NCBI GenBank assembly: GCA_022113835.1
Contig: JAILWY010000009.1
Location: forward strand, 15,600,001 to 15,664,000
DNA: 64,000 bases
Reading direction: 5' to 3'
DNA from: Atopsyche davidsoni
Lineage: Eukaryota; Arthropoda; Insecta; Trichoptera; Hydrobiosidae
Positions within the stretch are counted from its first letter, which is position 1; each line of letters begins with the position of its first letter. This document shows, in pieces, positions 11,133-21,893 of this stretch. Under the pieces are notes generated by a model. That model worked only from the letters and a program-made list of their open reading frames with translations, ran no database searches and was not told the origin of the DNA. A program made the position numbers and the translations under genes.

Positions 11133-11280
11133 AAACAGTTTAGTTATGCATCTGATGATGCAAACTAGTAATGCAAATAATTTTATAAACTCAAAGTGAA
11201 GACAAAACACAAAGGTTTTTTAATAATCATAATAATGGATCTTCACGAATCAAATGCCTTGTCCCTCAACAAGATTAAAC
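11133..11280 (+). mobile_element. Penelope-like repeat with damaged hammerhead motif, copy 1
   Basis: About 145 bases match the minus strand of 28901-29065 in the same order: CAGTTTAGTTATGCATCTGA, AGTAATGCAAATAATTTT, TAAACTCAAAGTGAAGAC, then AATGGATCTTCACGAATCAA and GCCTTGTCCCTCAACAAGA. In this copy the bases between CTGATGATG and AGTAATGCA are reduced to CAAACT, so stem II and the GAAA box of the hammerhead are gone. The ribozyme should be inactive here. Flanking stem I arms (AGTTTA with TAAACT, TGCAT with ATGCA) are retained. No reverse transcriptase is nearby. Confidence 0.65.
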
Positions 11281-11470
11281 ATTGACGATATGAGAACACT
11301 GACTTTGAATATTTTTTTGTTATTTAATCAATCCGTTATATTTATTTAAAAAAGGTTTTGCAAAGAATTTAAATTGAATGAATGCCTCGTTTGCTCAGGC
11401 AATGTCGGATTTGCAGTACGCTCTATCCAAAACAAAAAAAAAACAAAAAAAAAAAACCACACCCGAGTCC
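11281..11470. other. AT-rich DNA ending in an A-rich tract
   Basis: A-rich at 11430-11457. Open frames crossing this tract and the next GC island are artefacts. No feature. Confidence 0.4.
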
Positions 11471-11765
11471 GCACCTGCCACAAGTCTGCACGGAGATGAG
11501 AGCACGCACGGCCGCGCGGCCCGGTTGGCTGGCGCGGGCGCTCGGGGGGACTCGGGGGGCCTCGGGGGGACTCGGGGGGCGCTCGGCCAATAGCGGCGCG
11601 GCGCGGGGGCAGGCCCGGCGCGGCACGCGGGACGCCTCCTGATCGCCTCCCGATCGCCTCCTGATCGCCTCCCGATCGCCTCCTGATCGCCCGCCAGATA
11701 ACGCGAGGGAACAATCTGGACGTGGGACGCGAGCACACCTACTTGCGTACACGCCGATACGTTCA
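11471..11765. repeat. GC-rich island with 10-11-bp minisatellites
   Basis: Two short tandem arrays lie in one GC-rich island. At about 11538-11585 a CTCGGGGGG unit repeats with a 10-11 base step. At 11636-11692 GATCGCCTCCT/C repeats five times at 11 bases, alternating T and C at one position to give a 22-base higher order. Open frames on both strands and in several phases read only the repeat (for example RRSGGDQEAIGR on the minus strand). The G runs could form quadruplexes. Confidence 0.75.
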
Positions 11766-13042
11766 AACGTGGATGACGAATGTCATTTTAAACATATATG
11801 ACTACTAAACATAATCTATAATAATAATATTCATTGTGTGTGTGTGTATGTATGTTTCATTTTTTGGTTCTCTATAGAATATCTTAAAAGATACAACGCT
11901 GATTTTTACACTATATTCTATTTTTGGTATTGAATTTCATCAAAAATAGTTAAGGTATCATTACCACAGGTCTCAAAACTGGATGCAATATCAAGTATCC
12001 ATTATTACTGACAATGAATGATTATCCATTAACACATTTAATAAATATTTCAAGTACAATAAACAATACACAAGTACAACCTAAAATTATAAAAAATATA
12101 GAATATCTTAAAAGATACAACGCTGATTTTTTGAATGTAAGTTCAGTAAATTTTTCCGCAGTTATGTGCCGAATTTCAAAACGATAAGATAATATTTTCA
12201 TTCATAAACTGATTGAATAAAACTATAAAATATGCTTGAGCGAGTTTCAATATGTACGAATTATAAGATTCTGCTGTTCACCGCGAGAATTTCAAATTTA
12301 GAATTTTTCAAATAAAGAACAGTCAGTGAAAGTCATGCGTTGTTTGTGACACGCAATGTCAAGCAATGAAATGGAAGGAAAACGTGAAAACGAGCAGCGT
12401 CTTCTTCAAATTCGAGCACGTGCATCGACCTCAAGACAAAAAGAAACCAAAAAATATTTATAATAGAAATTTCAAAAGAAAAATAAGATCATACAATAAT
12501 AGTATATCTACGCATCAATGGGAGCTAAATAAGCGGGTCCAGTGGCAGGATTAGGGCCATTCGGCTTCAAAGTTCAAGGCCAAATATATCACAGAACTTA
12601 GCACCTTCATCCAACTGATGGTACAAAATGAAAGCAAATATTCATCTTATTGTCAGCCAAACATATGTCCAAACACTATTGCATTGTTCATCGAATACGT
12701 CATTCTGTGACGGGCTACATTTCTAGTCTTATAATAATAATACAAATTAAAAAAAACACCCTCAGGTTTCCTTCTTCGAGGAGTGTGGTGACCTTTTCAC
12801 TGTACACATAGTAATACCGGGCTAGTCTTACTAGCCGCTGGCATTTCCTTTTTTCGATGCCCCTCTGGACTAGTTTATTGAAAGACAAAACATGAAACAA
12901 AATGTTTCAAACTATATTGAAATACGCATTTGGCGTACATCAAAGTTAATTAGGGTAAAAAATCTTTCGAATAAAAAATCAAATAAAATCGTTTGGCAAG
13001 TTTTGAGCTAGTTGATAATTTTTCTGATTTGTTGAGTATCCA
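11766..13042. other. AT-rich DNA with a separated direct repeat
   Basis: A sequence of about 33 bases containing GAATATCTTAAAAGATACAA recurs at about 11875 and 12098, including CGCTGATTTTT. It contains the small palindrome TATCTTAAAAGATA. Low-complexity GTGTGTGTGTATGTATG lies at 11835-11851. No gene found. Confidence 0.5.
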
Positions 13043-13173
13043 CGTCGCGACACGACAAGCGACCGCCTTGCAATTAATTAGCGTCCTACCTTTCGTTGTT
13101 TAATTCAATTTAAATCCAAAACAAATGGACGCTACGGGCTGATTGCAAATCGGCCGCATGCCGTGTCGCGACG
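13043..13173. mobile_element. Complete 131-bp miniature inverted-repeat element
   Basis: The left arm (13043-13086) begins CGTCGCGACACGACAAGCGA and the right arm (13127-13173) ends CGCATGCCGTGTCGCGACG. Read in reverse complement, the right arm matches the left along most of about 45 bases, including outer CGTCGCGACACG and inner AGCGTCC. The 40-base interior is AT-rich and non-coding. Related pieces lie at 107-545, 1981, 2762, 24705, 38430, 38760, 45063 and 55385. I could not identify a clear target-site duplication or an autonomous partner, so the superfamily is unknown. Confidence 0.75.
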
Positions 13174-13470
13174 GGGGCAGAGGGCAAATGCAAGTGACTC
13201 GACACAGCGCGGCTAGAGTTGAAGAATAATACAAAGATGGTTTCGCGATGGCCTGCCCGTCCGCGCCTGGAGCAGGGCCGGCGGGGCGGGGCGCTCGTTA
13301 GATGGAGATAATGCCGGCCAGGTGTGAACCAAAGGGCGCCGCTGGCCCCGAGCCCGCCACCTGAGCCCCGCGCCAGGGCCACCACGCGCCGCCCCGCAGC
13401 GGAACTGCTTCCACCATCATCATCATCATCAGAGGTCCCACTGCCATGAACGACATATTTGCACACAACC
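13174..13470. other. GC-rich island with a short CAT trinucleotide run
   Basis: GC-rich block with GGCCGGCGGGGCGGGGCG and CCGCCCCGCAGCGG, ending near 13415-13430 in (CAT)n. The 120-codon minus-strand open frame gives a DDDDDGGSSS stretch from this run and low-complexity sequence elsewhere, so it is not accepted as a gene. Confidence 0.45.
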
Positions 13471-13681
13471 AACCCATTTCAAATCAAACAGACCTATATT
13501 TAAATAAAATTCTCGAGTGATTTTTGCCAACCTTTCACATTGGCATTATCATAAAATATTCAAATGAAATTTCTCCAAGAACGCTCTGTCAAAAATATTG
13601 ATTATTTAGACCAAAATTTCTATGTCTATTTTTTGGATTGGACGTCAATCAGATGCGTATTTATTACCCATTACGGGTTTA

Positions 13682-13826
13682 CTATATTATTAATAATATG
13701 ATTAGGCACATTCGTTCATACATAGAAGATGATTTAAAGAAACTCTCAGAAAAATATCATCGTTTCTTTTCTTTAAATCATCTTCTATGTATGAACTGAT
13801 GTGCCTAATCATATTAGTAATAATAG
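13682..13826. repeat. Large inverted repeat built from two SINE tails
   Basis: Arms of about 58 bases (13682-13742 and 13769-13826) pair almost perfectly around a loop of about 26 bases. Shared words are CTTCTATGTATGAAC, GTGCCTAATCATATTA and CTTTAAATCATC. Read on the minus strand, the left arm plus loop equals the tail of the tRNA-Thr-like SINE (GATATTTTTCTGAGAGTTTC as at 33239). The right arm is the same tail on the plus strand. This is therefore a head-to-head pair of SINE 3' ends that would fold as a long hairpin. Confidence 0.85.
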
Positions 13827-14154
13827 TGAAGATCTCAAAATAAATGTACAATCCTGTGTTTGTATCCCTAAAAAAGGATTGTAAGAAGTCGTTAAAAATA
13901 TATATTGTAAATGCTATCCGTTATAAAAGGTGAAAATGTGGATTTTTCTCAATACATTGCATGATATAAAAACGCGTAAAATAATCATAATAATAATTCC
14001 CATATAAAACATAGAAAGCATTATATACTCAGGTATTTTGTTTTGTGAAATGTAAAATCGTTGTTTATATATCTATGTGGGTATTATACGTGTGAAATTA
14101 TTGTTTCATGGATATAATATAAGTAAAAAAGTTAAATACGAAAGTTTGTTGCTG
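13827..14154. other. AT-rich intergenic DNA
   Basis: No gene, repeat family or RNA gene recognised. Confidence 0.4.
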
Positions 14155-14600
14155 TTGTATGCACCTCACACCGCGTCTCGAAAAATCTCTCCCGGCTATC
14201 TTCATACATTTCCTCGCGTCGTAAGCGTCAAAACTTGTAAAACAAACCGCAATCCCGAGCCGAGGGTCCGCCGCGCGAACTCCCCCGCGAGTCGAAACTC
14301 GCCGAGCGTTTTTCAACACAAAAGTCTCTGCCGCTGCGTTTATCGAAATTGTTTTAAAACAATGTAGAGATTTACGGCGCGGCCCGGAGAGGGCGGCGGG
14401 TCGGCGCAAAAGTCTCGGCGGGGCCCGCGCCCGGCCGGGAGGGAGTTTGCCGGCGAAACCATCGCGAGACGATGGACCGTGTTATTAGAACGGGGTGGTT
14501 ATTACCGCGTGTGCCCTCGGGCGCACGGGGTGTGCTGAAAGCGCGCGAGGAATTCCCCGCGAATACGTGGGATGCGGAATGGTTTTTTGAGATTTCGGTG
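14155..14600. other. GC-rich non-coding island
   Basis: A block of about 400 bases with CGCGGCCCGGAGAGGGCGGC and GGGGCCCGCGCCCGGCCGGG, CpG-rich and without tandem period. Overlapping frames occur on both strands (14077-14367 plus, 14098-14409 minus), none with a motif. It could be a CpG-rich promoter or enhancer, but I see no TATA or initiator arrangement that decides this. Confidence 0.35.
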
Positions 14601-14839
14601 ATAAGTGGTGGAACGAATTGTACAGCATGTACCGGTCAGACGTAAAATTTATTAAATATATATAAAAAAATATATTCTAAAGTTGAAACCGATTATTCAT
14701 TGCTGATGAGCTTATGTTATAAAAAAATTCAAATAATCATAAATATTATTTGCACAAATTTTAAATAAAATATGAATTTTCCAATTTCAGGGTACTATCG
14801 ACACACGTCGCGACAAAACTTGAAAACATCCTAATTAGG
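14601..14839. other. AT-rich spacer with an exon-like fragment that is probably repeat-derived
   Basis: A polypyrimidine stretch ends in TTTCCAATTTCAG at about 14778-14790, and GGGTGAGTATC follows 56 bases later. The sequence between contains CACGTCGCGACAAAACTTG, which resembles the end of the small inverted-repeat family, so I do not call an exon. Confidence 0.35.
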
Positions 14840-15125
14840 TTAAATATGGGTGAGTATCTCTGCTCCATCCGACTCCTCGCGGGGTGCACTCATCGTGCAG
14901 TGGATCGGGCGCGCAGCCCTCCCCCCCCCCTCCTCTCCAGGACGCACAGTTATTCCATTTTCGAATTGCGCGCGGCGGAAACGGAATTGCTTTCTCTCCC
15001 CGCGGTAATTGGATTTGAAATAATGCCGGCCGTGTGTTCCGGCCGCTTCCGGGTTGTAAGTGTTGTGCTTAGATTGTGCAGATCGCCACGCCGTGTCCTC
15101 ATTGCTAAGGGAAGTCTCACACTGT
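14840..15125. other. GC-rich non-coding island
   Basis: Contains CCCTCCCCCCCCCCTCCTCT, a C-rich tract, and TTGCGCGCGGCGGAAACGG, followed by GTAATTGGATTTG. No coding family is recognisable in the 96-codon open frame here. Confidence 0.35.
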
Positions 15126-15344
15126 ATTCTAATTAAAATAATAATTTTAAAAAAATTAAATCTGAGCGTGCAGTTTTACTACCTTATTTTGTTGTTTTCA
15201 ATATCGTGTAGACTAGACGTTTCATGCACTTTTCTTGATTGCTAAAAGAAATCTCAAGAGAAAAGGCAGAAAAGTAAGCATTACGTATTCTTAACAAGCA
15301 ACTGCAGCTGTGTCCGAAATTTGGTTACTTAAAATTATTTGACT

Positions 15345-15705
15345 TCGATCCCGGAACCGCACGATCGGTGAGCATGAGTGCTACCCGCCAACCCATTTTC
15401 GATCCATCTCCATATCAAATATACTCCAAGGTCACTCGTGTAATCTCTAGTTGTCAAGGCCACGCGTGCATATCGCGTATTGTTGCGGCGCCGAGTCCCT
15501 CCGGCAGTTTCGCGTGGCGGGGAATAACCCCAGGACGCCCAGGCAAGATGGCGGCGGCGCACCTGCGCGGCCCGCGGTGGTGCAGCCGTAATTTTGTTGT
15601 CTTTGCGCCGAGCTAAATTAGCTTCCTCAAAGGCGAACGCAGCACGTCTCCGTGGCGGGAGACGCGGTGCGCGCAACCGACGGACGCTGCGGATGGAAGA
15701 GGAAA
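15345..15705. other. GC-rich island with YY1/Pho-type site
   Basis: Holds CAAGATGGCGGCGGCG at 15544-15559, an excellent match to the YY1/Pleiohomeotic site (AAGATGGCGGC), within CpG-rich sequence. Open frames of 82 and 113 codons overlap on opposite strands with no motif. Candidate regulatory element; inference. Confidence 0.4.
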
Positions 15706-16129
15706 ACTATAATCGATAAATATTATTTTTCTTATGAAATATTTTGATTTCCCTCTCACAATCCACCGTGGAATAGTTTCACTACAACTAAAAAGCATGA
15801 AAACCCAAATGGATAGGATATCACGAACCTTTTTTAATAGAGAGTGCTCCCGCCTTTCAAGTCTGACAAAAACGTATATGATCTCCCAGGACGCACCTGA
15901 GATCTCACCTGTTTGATAAAAATAGTGCATATTTATAAAATATTAAAAAAATAACCACTGGTTCGTTTAATACATAAACTATTGACAAAAAAGACATTTG
16001 AAATATTATGTCGATGAACAAAAATGTTATTACTATTTTGCGAGAGTAAGCGAAATGAAAGTAAACTTTTTGCAAGCAATATTGTATCGCAGTGTTCACA
16101 TTTTATATTGTTGCGTAAAATCTACAAGT
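15706..16129. other. AT-rich intergenic DNA
   Basis: Overlapping short frames on both strands, no motif or repeat recognised. Confidence 0.35.
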
Positions 16130-16300
16130 CGCTTTCCACTAGGCTGCGGTTACACTCGCGGCAGCTTTCGCCTCCTATTTACCGAGAGGAGTATAAACAA
16201 GAAGTCCGACGGGCAGGCGCGCCGGCAATTGGAACCGGTGCGCGGTTTATTGATGGACTCGTGGAGTAAGCCCGCTACGGCTTGACGTCTGCTCCGATAC
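16130..16300. other. GC-richer island
   Basis: GCGGTTACACTCGCGGCAGC, GGGCAGGCGCGCCGGCAATT and GAACCGGTGCGCGGTTTATT form a short complex block between AT-rich flanks. Candidate conserved non-coding element, unproven. Confidence 0.3.
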
Positions 16301-19300
16301 AACATATATCGTCAAGCATACAACTATGAGGACATCAGATTGCTTTTGCAGTATTTCTTTCGTTGATTTATCTTATTAAACTATCGACGTAATAATTTTT
16401 ACACAGTTTTTTGTAAGTTTTCTATTAACTATTGCATTATTTAAAATATTTGTTACACTTACAAAGTATCATAATATCTACTTGTTTTATGTTTGTGCAT
16501 GTATAAATATTAAAATTGCAGATTATCAGTGACGTGTCATGGTTTCAACCATAAAACAAGCTTAGTACTAATTGCATATATAATAAAAAAAACTACGTGA
16601 TAAAATAAAATGTTTCAATGTTGAACGTTATGCTTCCTTCGGCTCCTTGATGTATCGTTTTCATAGACATTTTTATTTGATTTTCATTATAGTATGCGGA
16701 TTAGAAATTATTTTAAACACCACATAAAAAAATACCGGATTAGCTTAAAATTTTCAAAACAACAAAGTATTATAAAAATACAACATATTTTTATAAAACA
16801 ATTTGTTTATATTATAGTGTATGTTTTAGCTTTGATGTACATTATTTATCAATATATTTTTTTTTACATACAGTTCAGGTGTTGGTTTAGCACAGGCCAA
16901 GCCACAGCGGGGCTCAGTTGGTTATCACGCCTTGAAGTAGAGTCGGCTTTTTATGGAAGATGCTATAATAAATACTGGCTAGTCTAATGTACGTGTGTAA
17001 GTAGTCTGATTACGTATAAACACGGATAAGTGCTTATTTATGGAATTTTGATGTAAGTGCGGTTACTCGAGACGAGGGAGACAGCACCGCTGCGTGAAGG
17101 AAACGACGATATTGCTTGTCATTATCTAAACTGAGACACGTTTAGTTATCATCTTCCTTTTTTTTTTTGGTAATTCAATAAAAATTATAGACATATCTAT
17201 GAAAAATGATACAAAACGCTTTAAGTATACCTATTTTATTTGGTAATCAAAAAACATGTTCATAATTAATTATTTCGATTACTAAAATACAATATCGCTA
17301 CATATTTATCCGAAAACCGAAAACGTATAAACATACAACAAAAAAAAACCGATGTTAACGCATTTTTGCTCTGAATTTGACATGTGCTTAACACGTTGTA
17401 TTTTTTTTTTAATTAGATCATTGCTTTTTTTTTTTTTTTTTTCTTTTCATAGTATTACAAAATATCTTGCTAAAAGTATCCGCACGCCACGGCCAAACAC
17501 GACCAAGAGCAAGCTTCATGAAAATCACGTACCATAAATTATAAATATTTATTTCGGTCATGAGTGTAATGTTGTGAAATATTGATTGATTTGACGTACT
17601 AATTCGCGGTAATATTTTTTCCCCGAGAGTACGTCTAAGTTATAGACAATTTTAATTCAGTCAATTTATTTATTGCTAACAGCCTAATACGTGTGAACTT
17701 TTTTTATTTATATTGCAACACCGTAGCATTTGTACCAACAAACACATGCTGTATTGACAGATTGCTTTTCTGATATAATAAATCACAGGCAATGATAGAT
17801 ATCATAGGCTATTACGCTGGATATTTATGAAATCGTTTGCTTAGTAATGAAGTGTTATTTTATTTTAATTAATTAAGTAATAAAAGTATAAACCATAACT
17901 AAACTCATATCACAACTATTTATTTTAATATATTAGAAAGTGCATTCGATAAAAAATATACACCGGTATATTTAATCGATTTCAAAATCAGTATGGTGTA
18001 TTACAAAGCACATAAGCAAAAATACTTTTTGTTTATAAACATGACCTTTGGGCAAAAACGCTATATCTGTTGTAAAATTACTTTCAAAAAATTTTAAATT
18101 CCATAAATGATAAATAGTTATTTTAAACAAAAATTATTTTTTTAACAAAGCTTTAAAATGTATGTTTTAATGTTCATAGAGATGTTATTCTGTTACATTT
18201 ACTTTACAGTAGTTGTAAGCGAATAATGAAGTAATGTATTTACAATTATATCACGATTTTAAGTTGGCTCGAACCTTAATACTTATGTGAAATCTTTCAA
18301 CCAAAAACAACTGAAAAGTTTATAATAATAGAAAGTTAAATTATCGTTTACTGTATACGTTAATTTTTGCATAACATGATTATATATTCAGCGTAACCAT
18401 GGTGGCAGTCAAACGATCGAAATCTTTTTAATCACCAACATAAAAGATGTTTTCAGGATTTAGCGAACATTGTTATTAAAAACTCTGGGCTATTTTCTGG
18501 GTGTATTCAGACACCTGTGCTTCTTGTCATGTGCATTACTCAATTAAATTATGTGTGGTGTGCAAAAAGCTCCATAACACCTGATATTTCATGGCTCCAG
18601 TATTAAGACTGAAATGAAAAGCAAAAAATAAGTCATAGCACCCAAAAACCGAGTATTTACATCTACTACAAATTATTGGAAACTATTGTTTTACTATTTC
18701 AATATTTATACCATTATCTTGTTGGTTGTTTCAAAATCTTTATCATAATACCTACACCAAACAATATAAACACTAATAGGTATAAGAAATGAAATATTTA
18801 TAAAATAAAAAAAAATTATCGACCAAAAATAAATATTTTAAACTAAAAAATGAGTTCATATATTTAGTGGAAGTTTTTTAAGCTATTAACTGTAGGCTTT
18901 GAGAGCATTTACTCACCCTTTCAGTATCTATGAAAGACGCACGCGATACCGTTCCAATTAATATAAACGGGAATAAATTAGGGGCGAATGCATTTTTTAT
19001 TCAAATCAATTAAATTTACAACACGGAAACTAGAAGGTATCGCCAACATGGACCCTTCACTCCCAAGTTATTAATAAAATGTTGGGTACAGATAAATACC
19101 AATCGAAGCACGACCTGGCTAGGACAGAATGCTATGACTATATCTCATAACAGAAATGTATATTTTTCCGAATGCAGTGATATTAATTACATTTATAAAT
19201 GAAAGTTTGTGTTAAATAATATTGATTACTTGATGAATAGTCTATAAAGCTTAGTATATTACAGATAAAAATAATTGTTTGACAATATTTACAAGCCTAT

Positions 19301-19424
19301 GTTATGCACTCAACAATTTTGCATTGCCCAAACTCTGAGCTGACGTAAGTAGACTGGCACTAGATAGTGTTGAGATTTGAATTGTACACGTCGACTTTTA
19401 CATACGATTATTCTTAATCAAGTG
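16301..19424. other. AT-rich desert
   Basis: About 3 kb of AT-rich sequence, including T runs near 17401-17442, with no credible reading frame, tRNA boxes or repeat family. It is the second longest featureless stretch in the window. Confidence 0.45.
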
Positions 19425-19740
19425 CTTCTCCTCAGAGGAGGTTGGCGACCATTTCACTTTGCATACACTCATGCTAAACCAGTGTTCGTGGTTTTCTAAG
19501 GGGAAAACGGCGGTTGGATCCCCGGGTCCTTTTGCACCGCAGTTCTATATTGAAAGGAAAAGTCTGCTGTCCAATAGCATTATTATATAATCCTTTCCTA
19601 ACAAGCTCTAGCGTTTAGATCTGATACTGGACAAAAGCAGAAGTTCCCCCACCTCAACAAGGTATATCCAGAGCACATCCCTCTACAATCACTCCAAGTC
19701 CACTAATCCTTTACACACGATCAGGGTACAAAATAACAGC
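19425..19740 (-). mobile_element. SINE-like dispersed repeat, copy B
   Basis: A minus-strand copy of the repeat described at 2084. On the plus strand it opens with the tail (CTCAGAGGAGGTTGGCGACC) and closes with the head (AATCCTTTACACACGATCAG, GGGTACA). Internal blocks GTTTAGATCTGATACT and CAATAGCATTATTATATAA match copies C and D. Compared with them it has lost part of the CTGCAG-CTGCTGAAGG segment near 19630. Copies A and B share the same head junction (TGTACCCTGA then GTGTGTAAAGGAT), suggesting a defined 5' end. Confidence 0.75.
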
Positions 19741-19975
19741 CATGCACAAGCAACATAATGGGGAGAACGGAAAGGTAAAGACATACAATTATATATTTCA
19801 CAAATAATAGCACAACAGTTTATAAATTGAATATATTCGCAGTGCATATTTATGCAATCGATCGATCGTTATCGTTTCGGCGCTCCATCAGTTTCGTTAT
19901 CAATTAACCATCCAGGGATGATAGCGATAAAGAAACAGTTATGCAGAGGGTGTATCGGGGCGCTCATCAGCCCTG
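19741..19975. other. AT-rich spacer with GATC-rich motif
   Basis: Contains CAATCGATCGATCGTTATCG near 19856 and TATCAATTAACCATCC. Not assigned. Confidence 0.3.
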
Positions 19976-20345
19976 GCGCACGCGATGGCCGGCGAGAAGA
20001 TTCGGGGGTGGCCGCTCCGGTCATCCCCGGCCATCCCCCGGTCACCCCCCGGTCACCCCCCGGTCACCCCCCGGTCACCCCCCGGCCATCCCCCGACCAT
20101 CCCCCGGCCATCCCCCGGTCATTCCCCGGTCATCCCCCGGTCATCCCCCGGTCATCCCCCGGCCGCGCGGGGCCGGTCACGAAGCGGCGGCCCGCGGGCC
20201 CGCAGCGGCGGCGCTGATGATGATACCCCTCATCAAATATTTGTTGTTTGCCGCTAACAACCGACAGCGCCGCCGAGATGAGGCCCGCCGTCCCCGCCAC
20301 CACTGCCCAGGGAATGGCGACGCGCCATTTTGGCCTCCCTCTTTA
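19976..20345. repeat. GC-rich island with 11-bp C-rich minisatellite (20025-20162)
   Basis: About 12 units of GGTCACCCCCC or GGCCATCCCCC, 11 bases each, run from 20025 to 20162. Since 11 is not a multiple of 3, all three plus frames stay open and read the same proline/histidine-rich repeat in shifted phase (for example PGHPPVIPRS). This explains three overlapping frames and argues against a gene. The flanking GCGCCATTTTGGC at 20324 resembles a YY1/Pho site. Confidence 0.85.
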
Positions 20346-20669
20346 AACATTAATCTACACCGATGGAAAAAAATATATTTGCTGTGCAATTTACTGTACG
20401 AGCTGCACGCGACCTATAAAGTATTTGTTTTTAACAACAGTAAAATACACTAACTAATCGTCCTTTGCTAAACAAGAGCTGCGTATATCACGGCTAAGTT
20501 ACGCTATGCTCTGAACACTTTTATCACCTTAATATATAAAACAGGGTGTGACGAGTTCAGTTTATTCATTTTTCATAAACTTTTGTTATTATGACTAAGA
20601 GAACATTAAGTTTTTCCCATATATACACATTTCAATAGTCACAAAATATATTATTATTATTTTTTTAAA
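20346..20669. other. AT-rich spacer
   Basis: No feature recognised. Confidence 0.35.
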
Positions 20670-20868
20670 TTCGTGTTTGTCTAAGGAGTGCTATTTGGAG
20701 TCGCCATTCTGGGGTCCCCTTGCGGCAGCCCTGCTCGGACAGCGCGGCGCTCAGGGCCGCCCCCAGCCCCGTGATTAGGGCCCATTATTAGCACCTTCGT
20801 GAGGCAGCGGCGAGCTGAGGTGTAAGGGCGCTTTAATTCCCCTCGCAGGGGTGGATCCAGGATGGACC
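20670..20868. other. GC-rich island, candidate conserved non-coding element
   Basis: GGAGTCGCCATTCTGGGGTC, GGACAGCGCGGCGCTCAGGG and GTGATTAGGGCCCATTATTAG, then AAGGGCGCTTTAATTCCCC. Complex, non-repetitive, with homeodomain-like TTATTAG and TAATT cores and no reading frame. Candidate regulatory DNA only. Confidence 0.35.
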
Positions 20869-21159
20869 AAGACTCTATAAATTTAATCTCGAAAAAAACT
20901 TATATTTCGAAGAAATGTTATGCTATCACAGAAATGTACTTATATTCATTTCAATGAAAAACTAAATGATGTTTTTTTATATTACTTCATATATATTTAT
21001 AAACACATTGTATTGTGAGTGTAGACCGTATTGTGAGCTATTTACAAAAAAATATTTCTAGTGTTTGTACAGAATTCTTTGTGATAAAACATTTTATGCA
21101 AAGTTCGAAAAAAAATCACAGCTTTAAACAAGAGGTAAACAATAATAAAATAGTATAAT

Positions 21160-21425
21160 CTTGATTTGTGACTGCCACTCAGCCGGCCCTGTGTCGTATC
21201 GGAACAAAATGGTGCCGGCCGGAGGCGGCGGTCCGGGAATTATATCAAATTTAATGAATTTAATAAACGTTTTAGCGACCGCGGCAGGTGTTATCATACA
21301 ACAAAACGTTAAAACACTCATCCAATACCCAAAACCGAACAACAGCTCCTCTCTGAGGCCTGCCGATACATCTGATCGCATTGTGATACCGGTAATAAAG
21401 GTGCCCATAATAGGCAAGTAATATT
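21160..21425. other. GC-richer block open on both strands; not accepted as a gene
   Basis: An 86-codon plus frame (21161-21421) and a 97-codon minus frame cover the same bases. The plus frame gives a mildly hydrophobic middle (LINVLATAAGVIIQQN), but no family, no splice partner and no codon preference that I can judge. Non-coding candidate conserved DNA is the simpler reading; a short secreted or lineage-specific peptide cannot be excluded. Confidence 0.25.
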
Positions 21426-21659
21426 AAATGTTTTTTGTGAAATATTTATCATTGCATGATCAGGTCATAAAACAGCTTTATTTTTTAATAAAAACAAATG
21501 CAAAGATGATCCAGTACACGTGTGCTATTTTAAGTATATCAGTAGCGTGAGGTGACGGCAAGTAATGTACGCAAGCCTGGAAGATGCATAAAACTAAGAA
21601 CGCTAAGATTTAAGAGACAAAAGCTATGAAAGATGATACTTGAAAATGAAATCGGAAAA
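21426..21659. other. AT-rich spacer
   Basis: No feature recognised. Confidence 0.35.
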
Positions 21660-21893
21660 ACTCACCAAAAAATCCACATCATGAAGCAGCATGAGCTCTT
21701 GCTCCCTGCCATTTAAGGAAGTGATGCTGCAACCTCCATGCTACACGCTGCAGTTTATTGGAGTCAGATCGAGTCTGCCTGCTTATCGTATTGGTTACGC
21801 TAAATTAGTCTTAGCACGTCCACTATTACACCGCCTCGTAGCGTGCTTCAGCAGCTAACGTAGCTGCTTACTAATCGAGGGGTCCCGGTTTAT
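21660..21893. other. Complex block of unknown origin
   Basis: Contains GAAGCAGCATGAGCTCTTGC, CGCCTCGTAGCGTGCTTCAG and CAGCAGCTAACGTAGCTGCT, the last a small hairpin, then CGAGGGGTCCCGG. No gene family. It may be an unrecognised repeat, since ragged AT-rich flanks meet it abruptly. Confidence 0.3.

Noticed and set aside
11346..11766. Five overlapping frames up to 130 codons
   Set aside because: Stop-poor GC-rich DNA and an 11-bp repeat; poly-Lys and poly-Phe runs come from the A tract.
13110..13472. 120-codon minus frame with a DDDDDGGSSS stretch
   Set aside because: Derives from a CAT run and crosses the inverted-repeat element arm; no conserved domain.
14778..14850. Apparent small exon between TTTCCAATTTCAG and GTGAGTATC
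   Set aside because: The intervening sequence contains an end-like word of the inverted-repeat family; splice-like words are common by chance.
19852..20453. Plus-strand frames of 90-170 codons, PGHPPVTPRS repeats
   Set aside because: The 11-bp repeat keeps all three frames open with the same peptide, so openness reflects the repeat, not selection.
21161..21421. 86-codon plus frame with hydrophobic middle
   Set aside because: Equally open on the other strand, no recognised family, no supporting splice or start context.
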